Source: Verrucomicrobiaceae bacterium
Lineage (GTDB): Bacteria > Verrucomicrobiota > Verrucomicrobiia > Verrucomicrobiales > Verrucomicrobiaceae
Assembly: GCA_016713245.1 (NCBI GenBank)
Contig: JADJPM010000004.1
Coordinates: 2,852,001-2,916,000, forward strand
Length of the DNA stretch: 64,000 nt
Direction of reading: 5' to 3'
Positions 42,955-52,229 of this stretch are shown in pieces; the first letter of the stretch is position 1; the number at the start of each line of letters is the position of its first letter. Made by a program: the position numbers and the translations under genes. Below the pieces are notes generated by a model, which made no database searches, was not told the origin of the DNA, and saw nothing but the letters and a program-made list of their open reading frames with translations.

Positions 42955-43656
42955 ATGAGCCGCATCCTAATAGTCGATGACGAAAAGGACATTGTTGACC
43001 TAGTCACCCTCCACCTAAATCAGGAGGGCTGCGAGGTCATCGCCGTGTATAACGGCCTCGATGCCGTGGAGACTGCCGCCCGCGAGCGCCCGCAGATGAT
43101 CGTTCTCGATATCATGTTACCCGGCATGGATGGTTGGCAGGTTTTCCGTCAGCTCCGCACCGATGTGCGCACTCGCACCATCCCGGTGCTCATGCTCAGC
43201 GCCAGGGCGCAGGCGCACGACCGTATCAATGGGCTGGAAATGGGCGCGGATGATTACCTCACCAAGCCCTTCAGCCCTCGCGAGCTCGTGCTGCGCATTC
43301 GATCCATCCTGCGCCGCTCGCAAAAAGTCGTCATGACCGATGAGCTGCGAGTGGGTGATTTCGTGGTGGACCGACAAAACATGGCGCTATCCGTGGGCGG
43401 CCGTCTCGTCGAGCTCACCTCCACGGAGCTGCGCCTCCTCACCGTGCTCATGACAAATCCCGATGTCATCCACAGCCGCAGCGAGCTGCTCAATGGTGTG
43501 TGGGGCTATGCCGATGATACCCATTCCCGCACGCTCGATACCCATGTGAAGCGCCTGCGTGACAAGCTCGGCGAGCCCTACGGTGCCCACATCGGCACGG
43601 TGAGAAAGCAGGGCTATCTTTTTGTTTCCCAGCCGCCCCCAACCAGCCCGAAATGA
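42955..43656 (+). CDS. OmpR/PhoB-family response regulator
   Basis: A 233-residue regulator from the ATG at 42955 (MSRILIVDDEKD). The receiver domain has the acidic pocket DDE (8-10), phosphoacceptor D52 (VLDIMLPGMDG) and K104 (LTKPF). The C-terminal winged helix (SRTLDTHVKRLRDKLGEPY, then VRKQGYLF) is intact. All signature residues are present, unlike in the partner kinase gene, whose start overlaps the stop by four bases. Target genes are unknown. Confidence 0.95.
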   Translation: MSRILIVDDEKDIVDLVTLHLNQEGCEVIAVYNGLDAVETAARERPQMIVLDIMLPGMDGWQVFRQLRTDVRTRTIPVLMLSARAQAHDRINGLEMGADDYLTKPFSPRELVLRIRSILRRSQKVVMTDELRVGDFVVDRQNMALSVGGRLVELTSTELRLLTVLMTNPDVIHSRSELLNGVWGYADDTHSRTLDTHVKRLRDKLGEPYGAHIGTVRKQGYLFVSQPPPTSPK

Positions 43657-44363
43657 CCGCCGCCACGCTCATGGCGGAGGATGCCGCCAGCACCATGCAG
43701 ATGCTCCTCTCCCGAGCGGAGGTGGAGCTGCGCACGCCGCTGGCACTCATTCAGGGCTACATTGAGACGCTCAAAACCGGAGCGATCAAAAATGGAGATT
43801 CCCTCACCCGCTGCTTGGAGGTCATGGACAAGCACAGCCGCCGCCTGATGCATGTGATTGATGACATCAATGCCGTGGCGCAACTCCAGCCCGGCGGACA
43901 GCCCAGCGTGTGTGACGCCGCTTTTCTCCAGCGCTGCCTGGAAACCAGTGTCGAACGCCTCACACCGCTCATTGAGGTTTCAGGCACGGCCGTCGAGGCG
44001 CACATCCCGCCTGGTTGCTGCGAGTTAAAGGGCGACCGCATGGTGTGGCATCTCGTCTTCACCAAGCTCCTCGAAGAGCTGCTGCGCAATCTGCCCACAA
44101 ACTCCCGGATCTCCTTCAAAGCCTCGTGGGAGACCTCTGGCTGCGCCCTCGAAGTGAGTTGTGATGCACCCCTCATCACCCGTGGTGTGGCTCCCGAAGA
44201 GAATGTCGCCTGGAGCGAAGCCGCCCTCGGCCTGCTGGTGGTGAAACGTGCTCTCGAACTCAATCACGGCTCGCTGAAATGGACCAACGACCCGCAGCAA
44301 GGCTGTCGTTTCCTCCTCAGCATGCCTTGTGCCGATGGCTGCGCTTCAAAGCACTGCCGCTGA
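43653..44363 (+). CDS. Degenerate histidine kinase-like protein lacking the phosphoacceptor His
   Basis: A 236-residue protein beginning near the dimerisation helix; there is no sensor or membrane domain. The H-box reads EVELRTPLALIQGYIETL, where the conserved histidine of SHELRTPL is valine (residue 24). The C-terminal part is ATPase-like, ending in a LGLLVVKRALELNHGSLKW segment, but a clear N-box Asn and the DXGXG loop are missing. It probably cannot autophosphorylate and may instead bind or sequester the coupled response regulator. The loss of catalytic residues is seen directly; the scaffold role is inference. Confidence 0.8.
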   Translation: MTAATLMAEDAASTMQMLLSRAEVELRTPLALIQGYIETLKTGAIKNGDSLTRCLEVMDKHSRRLMHVIDDINAVAQLQPGGQPSVCDAAFLQRCLETSVERLTPLIEVSGTAVEAHIPPGCCELKGDRMVWHLVFTKLLEELLRNLPTNSRISFKASWETSGCALEVSCDAPLITRGVAPEENVAWSEAALGLLVVKRALELNHGSLKWTNDPQQGCRFLLSMPCADGCASKHCR

Positions 44364-44388
44364 ACTGACCACCTGCTTTTTCATCTCG

Positions 44389-44934
44389 ATGAAACGCTTC
44401 GCCGCTCTTTTCTTTTGTCTCTGCCTTATCTCTTCTTCACTCGTGAAAGGAGCAGACAGCATCGATGCCCAGGTCCAGGCGGCCACACGAGTCAAGCAGG
44501 GCGAAACAGCACCCGATTTCTCCTGCAAAACCACCGATGGCCGTGCCTTCAACCTCGGGGCTCAAAAGGGCAAAGTCGTGCTGCTCTACTTCTTCGCCGC
44601 CAGCGTGCCGTTTAGCTTCACGGAGATGGGTTACATCCAGAAGGAGATCGTCGAGAAGCTCGAAAAGCGCGAGGACTTCACCGTGCTCTGCATCGGCCGT
44701 GGGCACACTCATGACGAGATGGTGAAGATAAGCGGGGAAAACAAGCTGCGGCTGCCCATGACGGCAGATTCCGATGGGGCCATCTACGGCCGTATGTTCA
44801 CCAAGTTTGTGCCTCGCACCGTGCTCATCGCACGTGATGGCAGCATCGCCTACTTGGCGAATGGATCGAAGGAGTATGATGGTATCGTGAAGCTCCAGCA
44901 GGCCATCGAGATCCAGCTCAAGAAACAGGACTGA
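44389..44934 (+). CDS. Secreted thioredoxin/peroxiredoxin-fold protein without catalytic cysteines
   Basis: A 181-residue protein from the ATG at 44389 with a signal peptide (MKRFAALFFCLCLISSSLVKG). The mature part follows the AhpC/TlpA fold: GETAPDFSCKTTDGRAFNL, KVVLLYFFAASVPFSFTEM and FVPRTVLIARDGSIAYLANG. Where TlpA has CXXC or peroxiredoxin has its Cys, the sequence is ASVPFSF, so redox activity is unlikely. One remaining Cys (DFSCK) lies at a different position. It is 25 bases downstream of the degenerate kinase. Confidence 0.87.
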   Translation: MKRFAALFFCLCLISSSLVKGADSIDAQVQAATRVKQGETAPDFSCKTTDGRAFNLGAQKGKVVLLYFFAASVPFSFTEMGYIQKEIVEKLEKREDFTVLCIGRGHTHDEMVKISGENKLRLPMTADSDGAIYGRMFTKFVPRTVLIARDGSIAYLANGSKEYDGIVKLQQAIEIQLKKQD

Positions 44935-45173
44935 AGCCAGTTTCATGTGACAAAAAGTTCACCGCAAAACAGGCTCGCCCCGAGGCTGCATGGGTAGAGG
45001 CAAAAGAGCCTTCTTCCGTGCCTGCACAAGGGCACCAAGGCCGTGACCAAAACGTAACCCTGCTTCGATGGATTCACTCTTTTACACCGCTTAAAAGCCG
45101 CTCGCCGGTCCACGGCGGAGTTCCTTCACCCGAAGTCAGCTTCTTACCTCAAACCGACAACCCACACCAACAC

Positions 45174-46013
45174 ATGCTCATCAAAACCAAACATCTTCTC
45201 ACCACGCTCGTCGTGGCAGGGATCACGGCCTTCGCCACTCAGGCGAGCGCCACGACCTACGTCGCTGGGGACTTGCTCCTCAGCTTCCGTGCCTCCGGTG
45301 GCTTTAATTCCGACAAGAACCTTGTCGTTAACCTCGGCCAAGCAGACACCGTTTATCGCAGTGCCGGCGGCAACCTCGCCAATATCGTCGATATCGGCAC
45401 GCTGCTCACTTCCACCTACGGCGCTAACTGGAACACCCGTGCGGATCTCTTCTGGGGCATCGCCGGCGTGGCCCAGACGGATCAGTTCGCCACCCCCATC
45501 GATGGTGATCCCACACGCACGAACTACCTCTCCCGTCAGCAGACGAGCTACAACCCGGGCACCAAGACCTCGACCGCTTGGTCAGTCTCTGGCTCCACCT
45601 CACGCGCAAACATCGCCAACAACATCACCACCTTTGCTGGCAATTTTGACGCGTTCTCCGCTGCGGTGACAGACACTGCCGTGTTGGACGCCACCGCTGG
45701 TGGCAGTTGGAACAGCTTCAACACCGGTTCTACCACCTTTGGCGGCGTCTCCGGCACGATCGAGGGCAACTTCGCCAGCGGCACGGGTGCCACGGCGCTG
45801 GACCTCTACCGTATCCTGAACTCCAACTCGGGTGCCAGCCCCACGGGCACCGTGGGCACCGGCTCCTGGGAAGGCACCTTCACCATCAACAACGCCGGTC
45901 AGGTCGGTTTCGCCGTCACCGCCGTTCCAGAGCCTAGCCGCGCCCTTCTGGCCGGTCTTGGCCTCGCAGGCATCGCCTTCCGCCGCCGTCGCACGGTCAA
46001 AAAGACCGCCTAA
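45174..46013 (+). CDS. PEP-CTERM sorted secreted protein
   Basis: A 279-residue protein from the ATG at 45174. It has an N-terminal signal peptide (LLTTLVVAGITAFATQASA) and a C-terminal PEP-CTERM tail: VPEPSRALLAGLGLAGIAF followed by RRRR. This is the recognition signal for exosortase, which anchors or processes surface proteins. The mature part is Gly/Ser/Thr/Asn-rich and has no recognised enzyme domain. The leader is CA-rich (ACCAACAC before the ATG). The function is unknown. Confidence 0.92.
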   Translation: MLIKTKHLLTTLVVAGITAFATQASATTYVAGDLLLSFRASGGFNSDKNLVVNLGQADTVYRSAGGNLANIVDIGTLLTSTYGANWNTRADLFWGIAGVAQTDQFATPIDGDPTRTNYLSRQQTSYNPGTKTSTAWSVSGSTSRANIANNITTFAGNFDAFSAAVTDTAVLDATAGGSWNSFNTGSTTFGGVSGTIEGNFASGTGATALDLYRILNSNSGASPTGTVGTGSWEGTFTINNAGQVGFAVTAVPEPSRALLAGLGLAGIAFRRRRTVKKTA

Positions 46014-46054
46014 TTCATCCCCCATCACTTATCTTTATCCCTTATCCCATTCAC

Positions 46055-47283
46055 ATGAAATCTGTCATTCATCTCTTCACGGCCATTTTGGCCCTCTCCG
46101 TGGTCCAGCAGGCCTCTGCTGACCTTACCATCCGTCTCACCGGTTCCACCGCCTTCCGTCCAGGCACCCACAAAGCCATTATTGCCATGATGGGCGGCGA
46201 AGCGAACTGCCGCATCGCCCACGGTGCCATCGTTGGTTCGACGACGGCCACCCAAGGCAGCTTCGAAAGCGCGGACTACACCATCATCCGCGGCACGGCA
46301 GCCAGCATCCCCGGCACCACCACCGTGCAATGCACCTGGACGGGTTCCGCCACCGGCATCAAGGACGTGGCCCAAGGCAACAATCTCGGATTCCTCGCCG
46401 CGAGCCAGTTGCCAGCAAACACCGGCTACGCCAATGCTGCCGTGTCCCAGGCAACCAGCGAAACCGCCCAAGCGGACTTCGCCTTCTCGGATGTGTTCCA
46501 GGCCTCCACGCCCACACCTACTCCAGCCTTGGAGGACAACCAACTCGCCATCATCCCCTTCTCCTGGGTGGCGAACGAAGGCACCACTGGCATCACCAAC
46601 ATGACGCAGCAGCTCGCCCGCGCCCTCTACAGCAACGGCTCCCAGCCGAAAAAGCTCTTCACGGGCGATGACACGGCACTGGACGCTGAGCAGTTGGTCT
46701 TGGCAATCGGTCGTGACAACGGCTCCGGCACCCGCATCACTCAGTTGGCGGAAACCCAGTATGGTGTCTTCAACACCGTGCAGCAGTGGAAACTCACCAA
46801 CGTGAGCACGGCGGTCACAGTCGCCCAGGTGTGGCCTCTGAATGATGGCGTCGGCGCATTCGCCACCGGCAACGGCGGCTACTCCAGCGGCAGCACGATC
46901 CGTAACTTCATGGGCTGGACCTCCGCGTCCGTGCAGCTCAAGAACGCGGCAGGAGTCAACTCCGGCTCTCCTCAGCCGGTGTCCTTGGTCGCTTGGCTCG
47001 GCATCACCGATTCCATCACCGCCGTCACCAATGGCGCGGTGCGCCTCTCCTACGAGGGCGTAACCTACGACGGCACCAACACCAAGCTGATCTATGAAGG
47101 TCTCTACACGGGCTGGGGCTACCTCCAGTGTACACGCAGGCCGGTCTGTCCACCGACCAGGAACAGTTCCGCACTAACCTCTCCACCCAGTTCGACGACG
47201 TGAACGTCCTCGGCACCGCTGGCCTGCAGGTCTCCCAGATGCATGTGAGCCGCGTCAATGACGGCGCCACTGTCGGCCCGTAA
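46055..47283 (+). pseudogene. PstS-like phosphate-binding-type protein with a frameshift
   Basis: A signal peptide (MKSVIHLFTAILALSVVQQASA) is followed by LTIRLTGSTAFRPGTHKAI, matching the start of PstS-like solute-binding proteins, and by AIGRDNGSGTRI, the signature loop that contacts the phosphate oxygens. The frame shifts after GWGYLQ near 47128-47131: frame 1 reaches a stop at 47203, but shifting by one base gives VYTQAGLSTDQEQFRTNL and a natural end at 47283, just before a terminator. One missing G (CAG-TGTAC for CAG-GTG-TAC) explains it. Whether it is a real mutation or a sequencing error cannot be decided here. Confidence 0.75.
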
Positions 47284-47313
47284 TTGGCTCGTTCAGTTCT
47301 GAAAAGTCATCCT

Positions 47314-47347
47314 GCTGGTGCTGGCCGAGAGGTCAGCACCAGCTTTT
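47314..47347 (+). terminator. Rho-independent terminator after the PstS-like gene
   Basis: A 10-bp perfect stem (GCTGGTGCTG/CAGCACCAGC) extended by a few GU/GC pairs around a short loop is followed by TTTT. Its position 30 bases after the TAA at 47283 supports that stop as the original end of the PstS-like gene. Confidence 0.85.
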
Positions 47348-47363
47348 GCATAGATCATCCGTT

Positions 47364-48146
47364 ATGAAATCTCTCCTCCCTGCCACCCTGGTGCTATCAC
47401 TCATCCTGAACGGCCTGCTGGCCTCGCATCTCCTGCACCAGCCGCCCGTGGCCACACCACCGCCTGTCGTGCGCACCGTGGTAGTGGAGAAGGAAAAGCC
47501 CTCCGATGCGGTCTTTGATTGGAAACAGCTCGAAGCGCCAGATTTTGCCACTTACATCGCCAATCTGCGCCGAGCAGGCTGCCCTGAGCACACGATCCGT
47601 AGCATCATTCAGCCGGAGCTGCGTCAGGTGGTGCAAGCGCAGCAACACGAGGCCAACACGCGAGTGGATGAAGCCGACCACACCACCCAAGAAACCCGGC
47701 TCATGGAGTCCCTACTCGCGGTCCAGCCCGCTGAGCCATCTGTAGCGACTCAGACACCCATCGCCCAGCCTGAGGCCCGTCCTATTCCCCATCCGGCTGA
47801 GCTTCCCTCGCTCACCTCGACCGCACCCGCCGCCTTTCTCATCGGCAATGCGCCTAACGATCCCGTTTTGACGCCCGAAGGCCTTGCCATCACCCCAAGT
47901 GATCCCTCCCTCCCTCCCGAAACCCTCCAGCGCCTTGGTGATATACGCCGCCAGTTCGGCGAACAAGTCAGTAGTTCACCAGCTTCTAACACGACGGAAG
48001 TGGACCCAGAAGTGCGGTGGCGCAAAGCACGCCGAGCCAGTGATGACATTTTCATCGCTCGATACGGCGGAGACTATTTCATGCAGGTGCAGCAGCAGGC
48101 AAGGCTACAGGAGGCCCTCAATGCCCAGAAGCAGGGCGTGCCTTGA
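47364..48146 (+). CDS. Secreted or membrane-anchored protein of unknown function
   Basis: A 260-residue protein from the ATG at 47364. The N-terminal hydrophobic segment (LLPATLVLSLILNGLLASHLL) could be a signal peptide or an anchor. The rest is Pro/Ala/Gln-rich with two charged helical parts (IIQPELRQVVQAQQHEANTR and a C-terminal FMQVQQQARLQEALNAQ). No domain was recognised. The gene lies between the PstS-like gene and the TPS operon. Confidence 0.75.
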   Translation: MKSLLPATLVLSLILNGLLASHLLHQPPVATPPPVVRTVVVEKEKPSDAVFDWKQLEAPDFATYIANLRRAGCPEHTIRSIIQPELRQVVQAQQHEANTRVDEADHTTQETRLMESLLAVQPAEPSVATQTPIAQPEARPIPHPAELPSLTSTAPAAFLIGNAPNDPVLTPEGLAITPSDPSLPPETLQRLGDIRRQFGEQVSSSPASNTTEVDPEVRWRKARRASDDIFIARYGGDYFMQVQQQARLQEALNAQKQGVP

Positions 48147-48304
48147 TGCACGGCATTCTGACAAGCTGCGATTCCCCGATCGACTTGTGACGGAATCGTC
48201 AAAAGTAATGCCTTTGGCCTACCAGGTCTTCGTTTGCGTGACGCATTCGTAACCGTGGTGTTGTTGAGGCAAGGCCCGCCGCGAACAAAGACAGCCTGGC
48301 ACAC

Positions 48305-49963
48305 ATGACCGGCTTCACTCCATCCGCCACAGCACGTCCCATCATCAGGCAAGCACGCTCCCTCGCGTTCGCTGCCTGCTTTGGGCTGGTGGGAAGCAGC
48401 GTGAAAGCCCAGGAGGCACCGCCCCCTCCTCCCCAGCCCACTGAAGCACCTGCCACCACGCCCACCGCCCTCTCCCAAGTGGGGCCGCTCTACATCCAGG
48501 AGTATCGCGTCCGAGGAAACAAGATCCTCAAGCCCATCGACATCGAAAAGGCCGTCTATCCTTACCTTGGCCCCGGACGCTCGGAGAATGACATCGAGCA
48601 GGCGAGGCAAGGTCTCGAGAAAGCGTATCGCGGCCTCGGCTATCAAACCGTCTATGTCGAAGTGCCAAAGCAAACCGGTGCACGCGGCGTGATCTACCTG
48701 AACGTCGTCGAGGCCCCTGTCGGCAGGCTGCGGGTCAAAGGTGCGAAGTATTTTCTGCCCAGCAAAATCAAAGAGAAGGCCCAGTCCATGGCCGAGGGCA
48801 CCGTGCCAAACTTCAACGAAGTGCAGAAGGAAATCGTCGCGCTGAACCGCTGGCGGGATCGCAAGATCACCCCGGAACTACGTGCAGGCGTCGTCCCCGG
48901 GACGGTGGACATTGATCTCATCGTCGAAGATAAAAATCCCTTCCACGGCAATCTCGAACTCAACAACGTTCACAACGCCAACACCGTTCCACTGCGTCTC
49001 AATGGCTCGCTGAGCTACTCGAACCTCTGGCAACTCGGCCACACCCTCGGCGCTAGTTTTCAGGTCGCACCCGAGAAGACCTCCGATGGCACCGTCTTCT
49101 CCGGCTACTACATGGCACCTCTGGAAAACGACTGGAGCGTCATGGTCACCGGTGCCTGGCAGGATAGCAATATCTCCACGCTCGGCGGCGGCACCGTCGT
49201 GGGCAAAGGCCAGATCTACGGCATCCGCTTCATGAAGACCCTGCCAGCTGAAAAAGGCTGGTTCCATTCCCTCAGCGCCGGGATGGACTACAAAGACTTC
49301 ATTCAGGACGTGAACGCCGGCGGCGCGGTCGTCGCCTCTCCGATCGTTTATTATCCCATCACGCTGTCTTACTCGATGAGCCATGTGCAGGAGCACAGCT
49401 TCACGGAGTTCAATGCTGCGCTCGTTTTCCATCTTCGCGGCATGGGCGGCTCCGAAAATGAATTCCGCACCCGCCGCTTCGCCGCCCGCGATAACTTCTT
49501 CTACCTCCGTGGCGATCTCTCCCACACGCATGACCTTCCCGGCGATCTCCAGCTCTACACCCGCATCCAGGGCCAGGCCTCCGGCTCCCCTTTGATCAAC
49601 ACCGAGCAGATCGCCGCAGGTGGCATCAACACCGTGCGCGGCTATTTGATCGCCACGCAACTCGGTGACTCCGGCATCATGGGCTCCATGGAACTGCGCA
49701 GCCCTTCCTTCATCGGCGATGGCAAGGACAAAGCCAACGACTGGCGTGCCTACGCCTTCGCCGAAGCCGCCCAGCTTTACGTCAACAACACCCTGCCCGG
49801 TGAAAAACGCACGCACAGCCTCGCCAGCATCGGCGTGGGCACCCGCATTCGTTGGCAGGACCATCTCTACGGCTCCTTCGACCTCGGCATCCCCCTCGTC
49901 ACCCAGCCGGACGCCATCGCGCAGCACCTCTACATGACCTTCCGCGTCGGCGCGGACTTCTAA
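48305..49963 (+). CDS. Two-partner secretion outer-membrane transporter (TpsB/FhaC/ShlB-like)
   Basis: A 552-residue protein with a signal peptide (about 1-36), a Pro-rich linker, POTRA-like domains (about 62-215: IQEYRVRGNKILKPIDIEKA, YRGLGYQTVYVEVPKQ, APVGRLRVKGAKYF) and a C-terminal 16-stranded beta-barrel region (about 216-552) ending in aromatic F. The conserved VRGY barrel motif is at residue 444. It moves an unfolded TpsA passenger across the outer membrane. It is the first gene of an eight-gene run whose last gene is the cognate TpsA, separated by six accessory genes. Confidence 0.93.
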   Translation: MTGFTPSATARPIIRQARSLAFAACFGLVGSSVKAQEAPPPPPQPTEAPATTPTALSQVGPLYIQEYRVRGNKILKPIDIEKAVYPYLGPGRSENDIEQARQGLEKAYRGLGYQTVYVEVPKQTGARGVIYLNVVEAPVGRLRVKGAKYFLPSKIKEKAQSMAEGTVPNFNEVQKEIVALNRWRDRKITPELRAGVVPGTVDIDLIVEDKNPFHGNLELNNVHNANTVPLRLNGSLSYSNLWQLGHTLGASFQVAPEKTSDGTVFSGYYMAPLENDWSVMVTGAWQDSNISTLGGGTVVGKGQIYGIRFMKTLPAEKGWFHSLSAGMDYKDFIQDVNAGGAVVASPIVYYPITLSYSMSHVQEHSFTEFNAALVFHLRGMGGSENEFRTRRFAARDNFFYLRGDLSHTHDLPGDLQLYTRIQGQASGSPLINTEQIAAGGINTVRGYLIATQLGDSGIMGSMELRSPSFIGDGKDKANDWRAYAFAEAAQLYVNNTLPGEKRTHSLASIGVGTRIRWQDHLYGSFDLGIPLVTQPDAIAQHLYMTFRVGADF

Positions 49964-49985
49964 TTTCTCACTTCTGACCTCTCCC

Positions 49986-51815
49986 ATGCTCAAAAGACTC
50001 CTCTGCCTCCTCGCCCTCGCCACCGCCCTCCACGCGGAAGAAAAACTCTGGCTCGATCCCGGCTACACCATCCGCAAAAAGATCGACATCGACACGAAGG
50101 CCGCCGCCATCACCGATCCCATCGGCACCTCCGCCGTGCTCGTGCGCTTGCATGAAGGTGTGATGAGCTTCATGTCCGCCAAGGAAGACGGCAGTGATCT
50201 CCGCTTCACGGCTGACGACCACAAAACCGTCCTCAAGCACCACGTCGAGAAGTGGGACTCGCTGCTCAATGAAGCCTACGTCTGGGTGCAGGTGCCCGAG
50301 TTGAAGCCCGCTGCTGCTACCACCATCTGGCTCTACTACGGCAATGCCGCCGCTCCCGCTCCAGAGGCCTCCAAGGAGACCTACACTGCGGATAGCGTGC
50401 TCGTTTATCACTTCGCTGATGCCGCCAAGGTCGGCACAGACTCCTCCGCCCTCGGTGCCAATGCCGAAGGCGCTCCGCCTCCTGCCGCCGGTGCCCTCAT
50501 CGGCAGCGGCCTGCGGGTCTTCGGTCAGGCTCCCATCAAAGTGAACGCCCTCCCCGAGTGGGCACCCGGAGCCCCGCTCACTATCTCCGCGTGGGTGAAG
50601 CCCTCCGCCCTCGCCGCCGATGCCGTCATCCTCAGCCGCCGCGATGGTGCCAATGCTTTCGTGCTCGGTCTGAACAACGGCGTGCCCTTTGTCGAGATCA
50701 ACAAGCAGCGCAGCAGCCCCGGAGCACCGCTCGGTGCCAATGCCTGGACGCACCTCACCGCCGTGCACGACGCGGGAACGACCACCCTCTTTGTGAATGG
50801 CAAATCTTACGGTCAGCTCGCCGCGGCCATGCCGGCGCTCAAAACGCCGCTCGAAATCAGCAAAGACAGCACCGGCGCAGGACTCGCAGGCTTCACCGGA
50901 GAAATCGACGAGCTCCAAATCGCTAAAACAGCCCGCCCCGCTGGCTTCATCGCCTTTGCCGCCATCAACCAAGGCAGCTCCGCCGATGCGCAGAAGCTTC
51001 TCGTCGTCGGCGCAGATGAATCCAGTGATCACGAAGAAGAAAGCGAGATCGCCAAGCACCTCACGCTCATCACGGACATCTCCAAAGACCTCACCTTCGA
51101 CGGCTGGGTGGTCATTTTCCTCTGCACCCTGCTCGCCATCGTCGGCTGGCTCATCGCCATCGGAAAGGTCCTTTATCTCAACACCATCGAAAAGGCCACC
51201 AAGGAGTTCCTCAAGCGCTGGGAGAAGGTTTCATCCGATCTCACCGCCATCGATTCGGAAGATGAAGAGAGCATCAAAACCCTCGGTGGCACCGTGAATG
51301 CCAAATCGCAGAAGCTCATGCGCAAATCCCCGCTGTATCAAATCTACCACCTCGGTGCCGATGAGATCAGCAAGCGCCTCAAACCCGTGCGCAAGCTCAC
51401 CCTCGACAACTCCGATAGGAAAGTCGTGCCAGGCGGCCTCTCCGGCCGCTCCATCCAGGCCATCAAGGCCACGCTGCATGGCGGTCTGGTCCGTGAGGTG
51501 CAGAAGCTCAATGGCAAGCTCGTCTTCCTCACCATCGGCATCGCCGGTGGTCCTTACCTCGGCCTTCTCGGCACGGTCATCGGCGTCATGATCACCTTCG
51601 CCGTCATCGCCAAAAGCGGTGAGGTAGAGGTCAACAGCATCGCCCCCGGTATCGCAGGCGCTTTGCTCGCCACCGTCGCCGGTCTCGCCGTCGCCATTCC
51701 CGCCCTCTTCATCTACTCCTACCTCAGCGCCCGCATCAAGGATGTGGTCACGAACATGGAGACCTTCATTGACGAGTTCATCGCCAAGATGGCCGAACAC
51801 CACAAGGAAGCCTAA
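49986..51815 (+). CDS. DUF2341/LamG-ExbB fusion membrane protein
   Basis: A 609-residue fusion. A signal peptide (MLKRLLCLLALATALHA) leads to a DUF2341-type domain (about 25-130), then a LamG/concanavalin-like carbohydrate-binding domain (about 150-320: LTISAWVKPSALAADAVIL, NAWTHLTAVHDAGTTTLFV), and a MotA/TolQ/ExbB proton-channel domain with three membrane helices (near 371-395, 510-540 and 555-580; LGLLGTVIGVMITFAVIAKS). ExbB subunits normally lack extracytoplasmic domains of this kind. It is followed at six bases by ExbD. Energising the TPS or porin systems of the operon is inferred. Confidence 0.92.
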   Translation: MLKRLLCLLALATALHAEEKLWLDPGYTIRKKIDIDTKAAAITDPIGTSAVLVRLHEGVMSFMSAKEDGSDLRFTADDHKTVLKHHVEKWDSLLNEAYVWVQVPELKPAAATTIWLYYGNAAAPAPEASKETYTADSVLVYHFADAAKVGTDSSALGANAEGAPPPAAGALIGSGLRVFGQAPIKVNALPEWAPGAPLTISAWVKPSALAADAVILSRRDGANAFVLGLNNGVPFVEINKQRSSPGAPLGANAWTHLTAVHDAGTTTLFVNGKSYGQLAAAMPALKTPLEISKDSTGAGLAGFTGEIDELQIAKTARPAGFIAFAAINQGSSADAQKLLVVGADESSDHEEESEIAKHLTLITDISKDLTFDGWVVIFLCTLLAIVGWLIAIGKVLYLNTIEKATKEFLKRWEKVSSDLTAIDSEDEESIKTLGGTVNAKSQKLMRKSPLYQIYHLGADEISKRLKPVRKLTLDNSDRKVVPGGLSGRSIQAIKATLHGGLVREVQKLNGKLVFLTIGIAGGPYLGLLGTVIGVMITFAVIAKSGEVEVNSIAPGIAGALLATVAGLAVAIPALFIYSYLSARIKDVVTNMETFIDEFIAKMAEHHKEA

Positions 51816-51821
51816 ACCGCC

Positions 51822-52223
51822 ATGGATGCCGATAACAAGAGCTACGACGACATCAACGTCACCCCGATGGTGGACCTCTACCTCGTGCTGCTGCTCATCT
51901 TCATCATCATGACGACGGCAGGCGTGCAGGGCATCAAGGTGAACCTCCCACGCGGCGGCCCGGCCAGCTCCAAGCCCATCGAAGGCCCGAAGATGCAGGC
52001 CATCACCGTGAACAACGAAGGCAAGATTTTCCTCAACACCCTGCCCGTCACCCTCGACGAACTCTCTTCCAAGTTGGAGGCGCACAAATCCAGCGTCCCC
52101 GAATTCCCCGTCGTCATCCGTGGTGATAGCTCCACGCAGTATCAGACCATCATGGACGTGTTGAACGTCGTCGGCCGCCTCGGCCTCACCCAGATCGGCC
52201 TCGCCACTCAGGCCAAAAAGTAA
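51822..52223 (+). CDS. ExbD/TolR-family biopolymer transport protein
   Basis: A 133-residue protein with a short cytoplasmic start (DINVTPMVDL, with the proton-pathway Asp in VTPMVDLYLVLLLIFIIMTT), one membrane helix, and a periplasmic domain (QAITVNNEGKIFLN, FPVVIRGDSSTQYQTIMDVLN). It completes the proton channel with the ExbB-fusion encoded six bases upstream; the TonB-like protein starts six bases downstream. Confidence 0.95.
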   Translation: MDADNKSYDDINVTPMVDLYLVLLLIFIIMTTAGVQGIKVNLPRGGPASSKPIEGPKMQAITVNNEGKIFLNTLPVTLDELSSKLEAHKSSVPEFPVVIRGDSSTQYQTIMDVLNVVGRLGLTQIGLATQAKK

Positions 52224-52229
52224 CCTTTC

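Noticed and set aside
46055..47203. Programmed frameshift in the PstS-like gene
   Set aside because: No slippery heptamer or downstream structure was seen at the shift point; a simple one-base loss is the more economical explanation.
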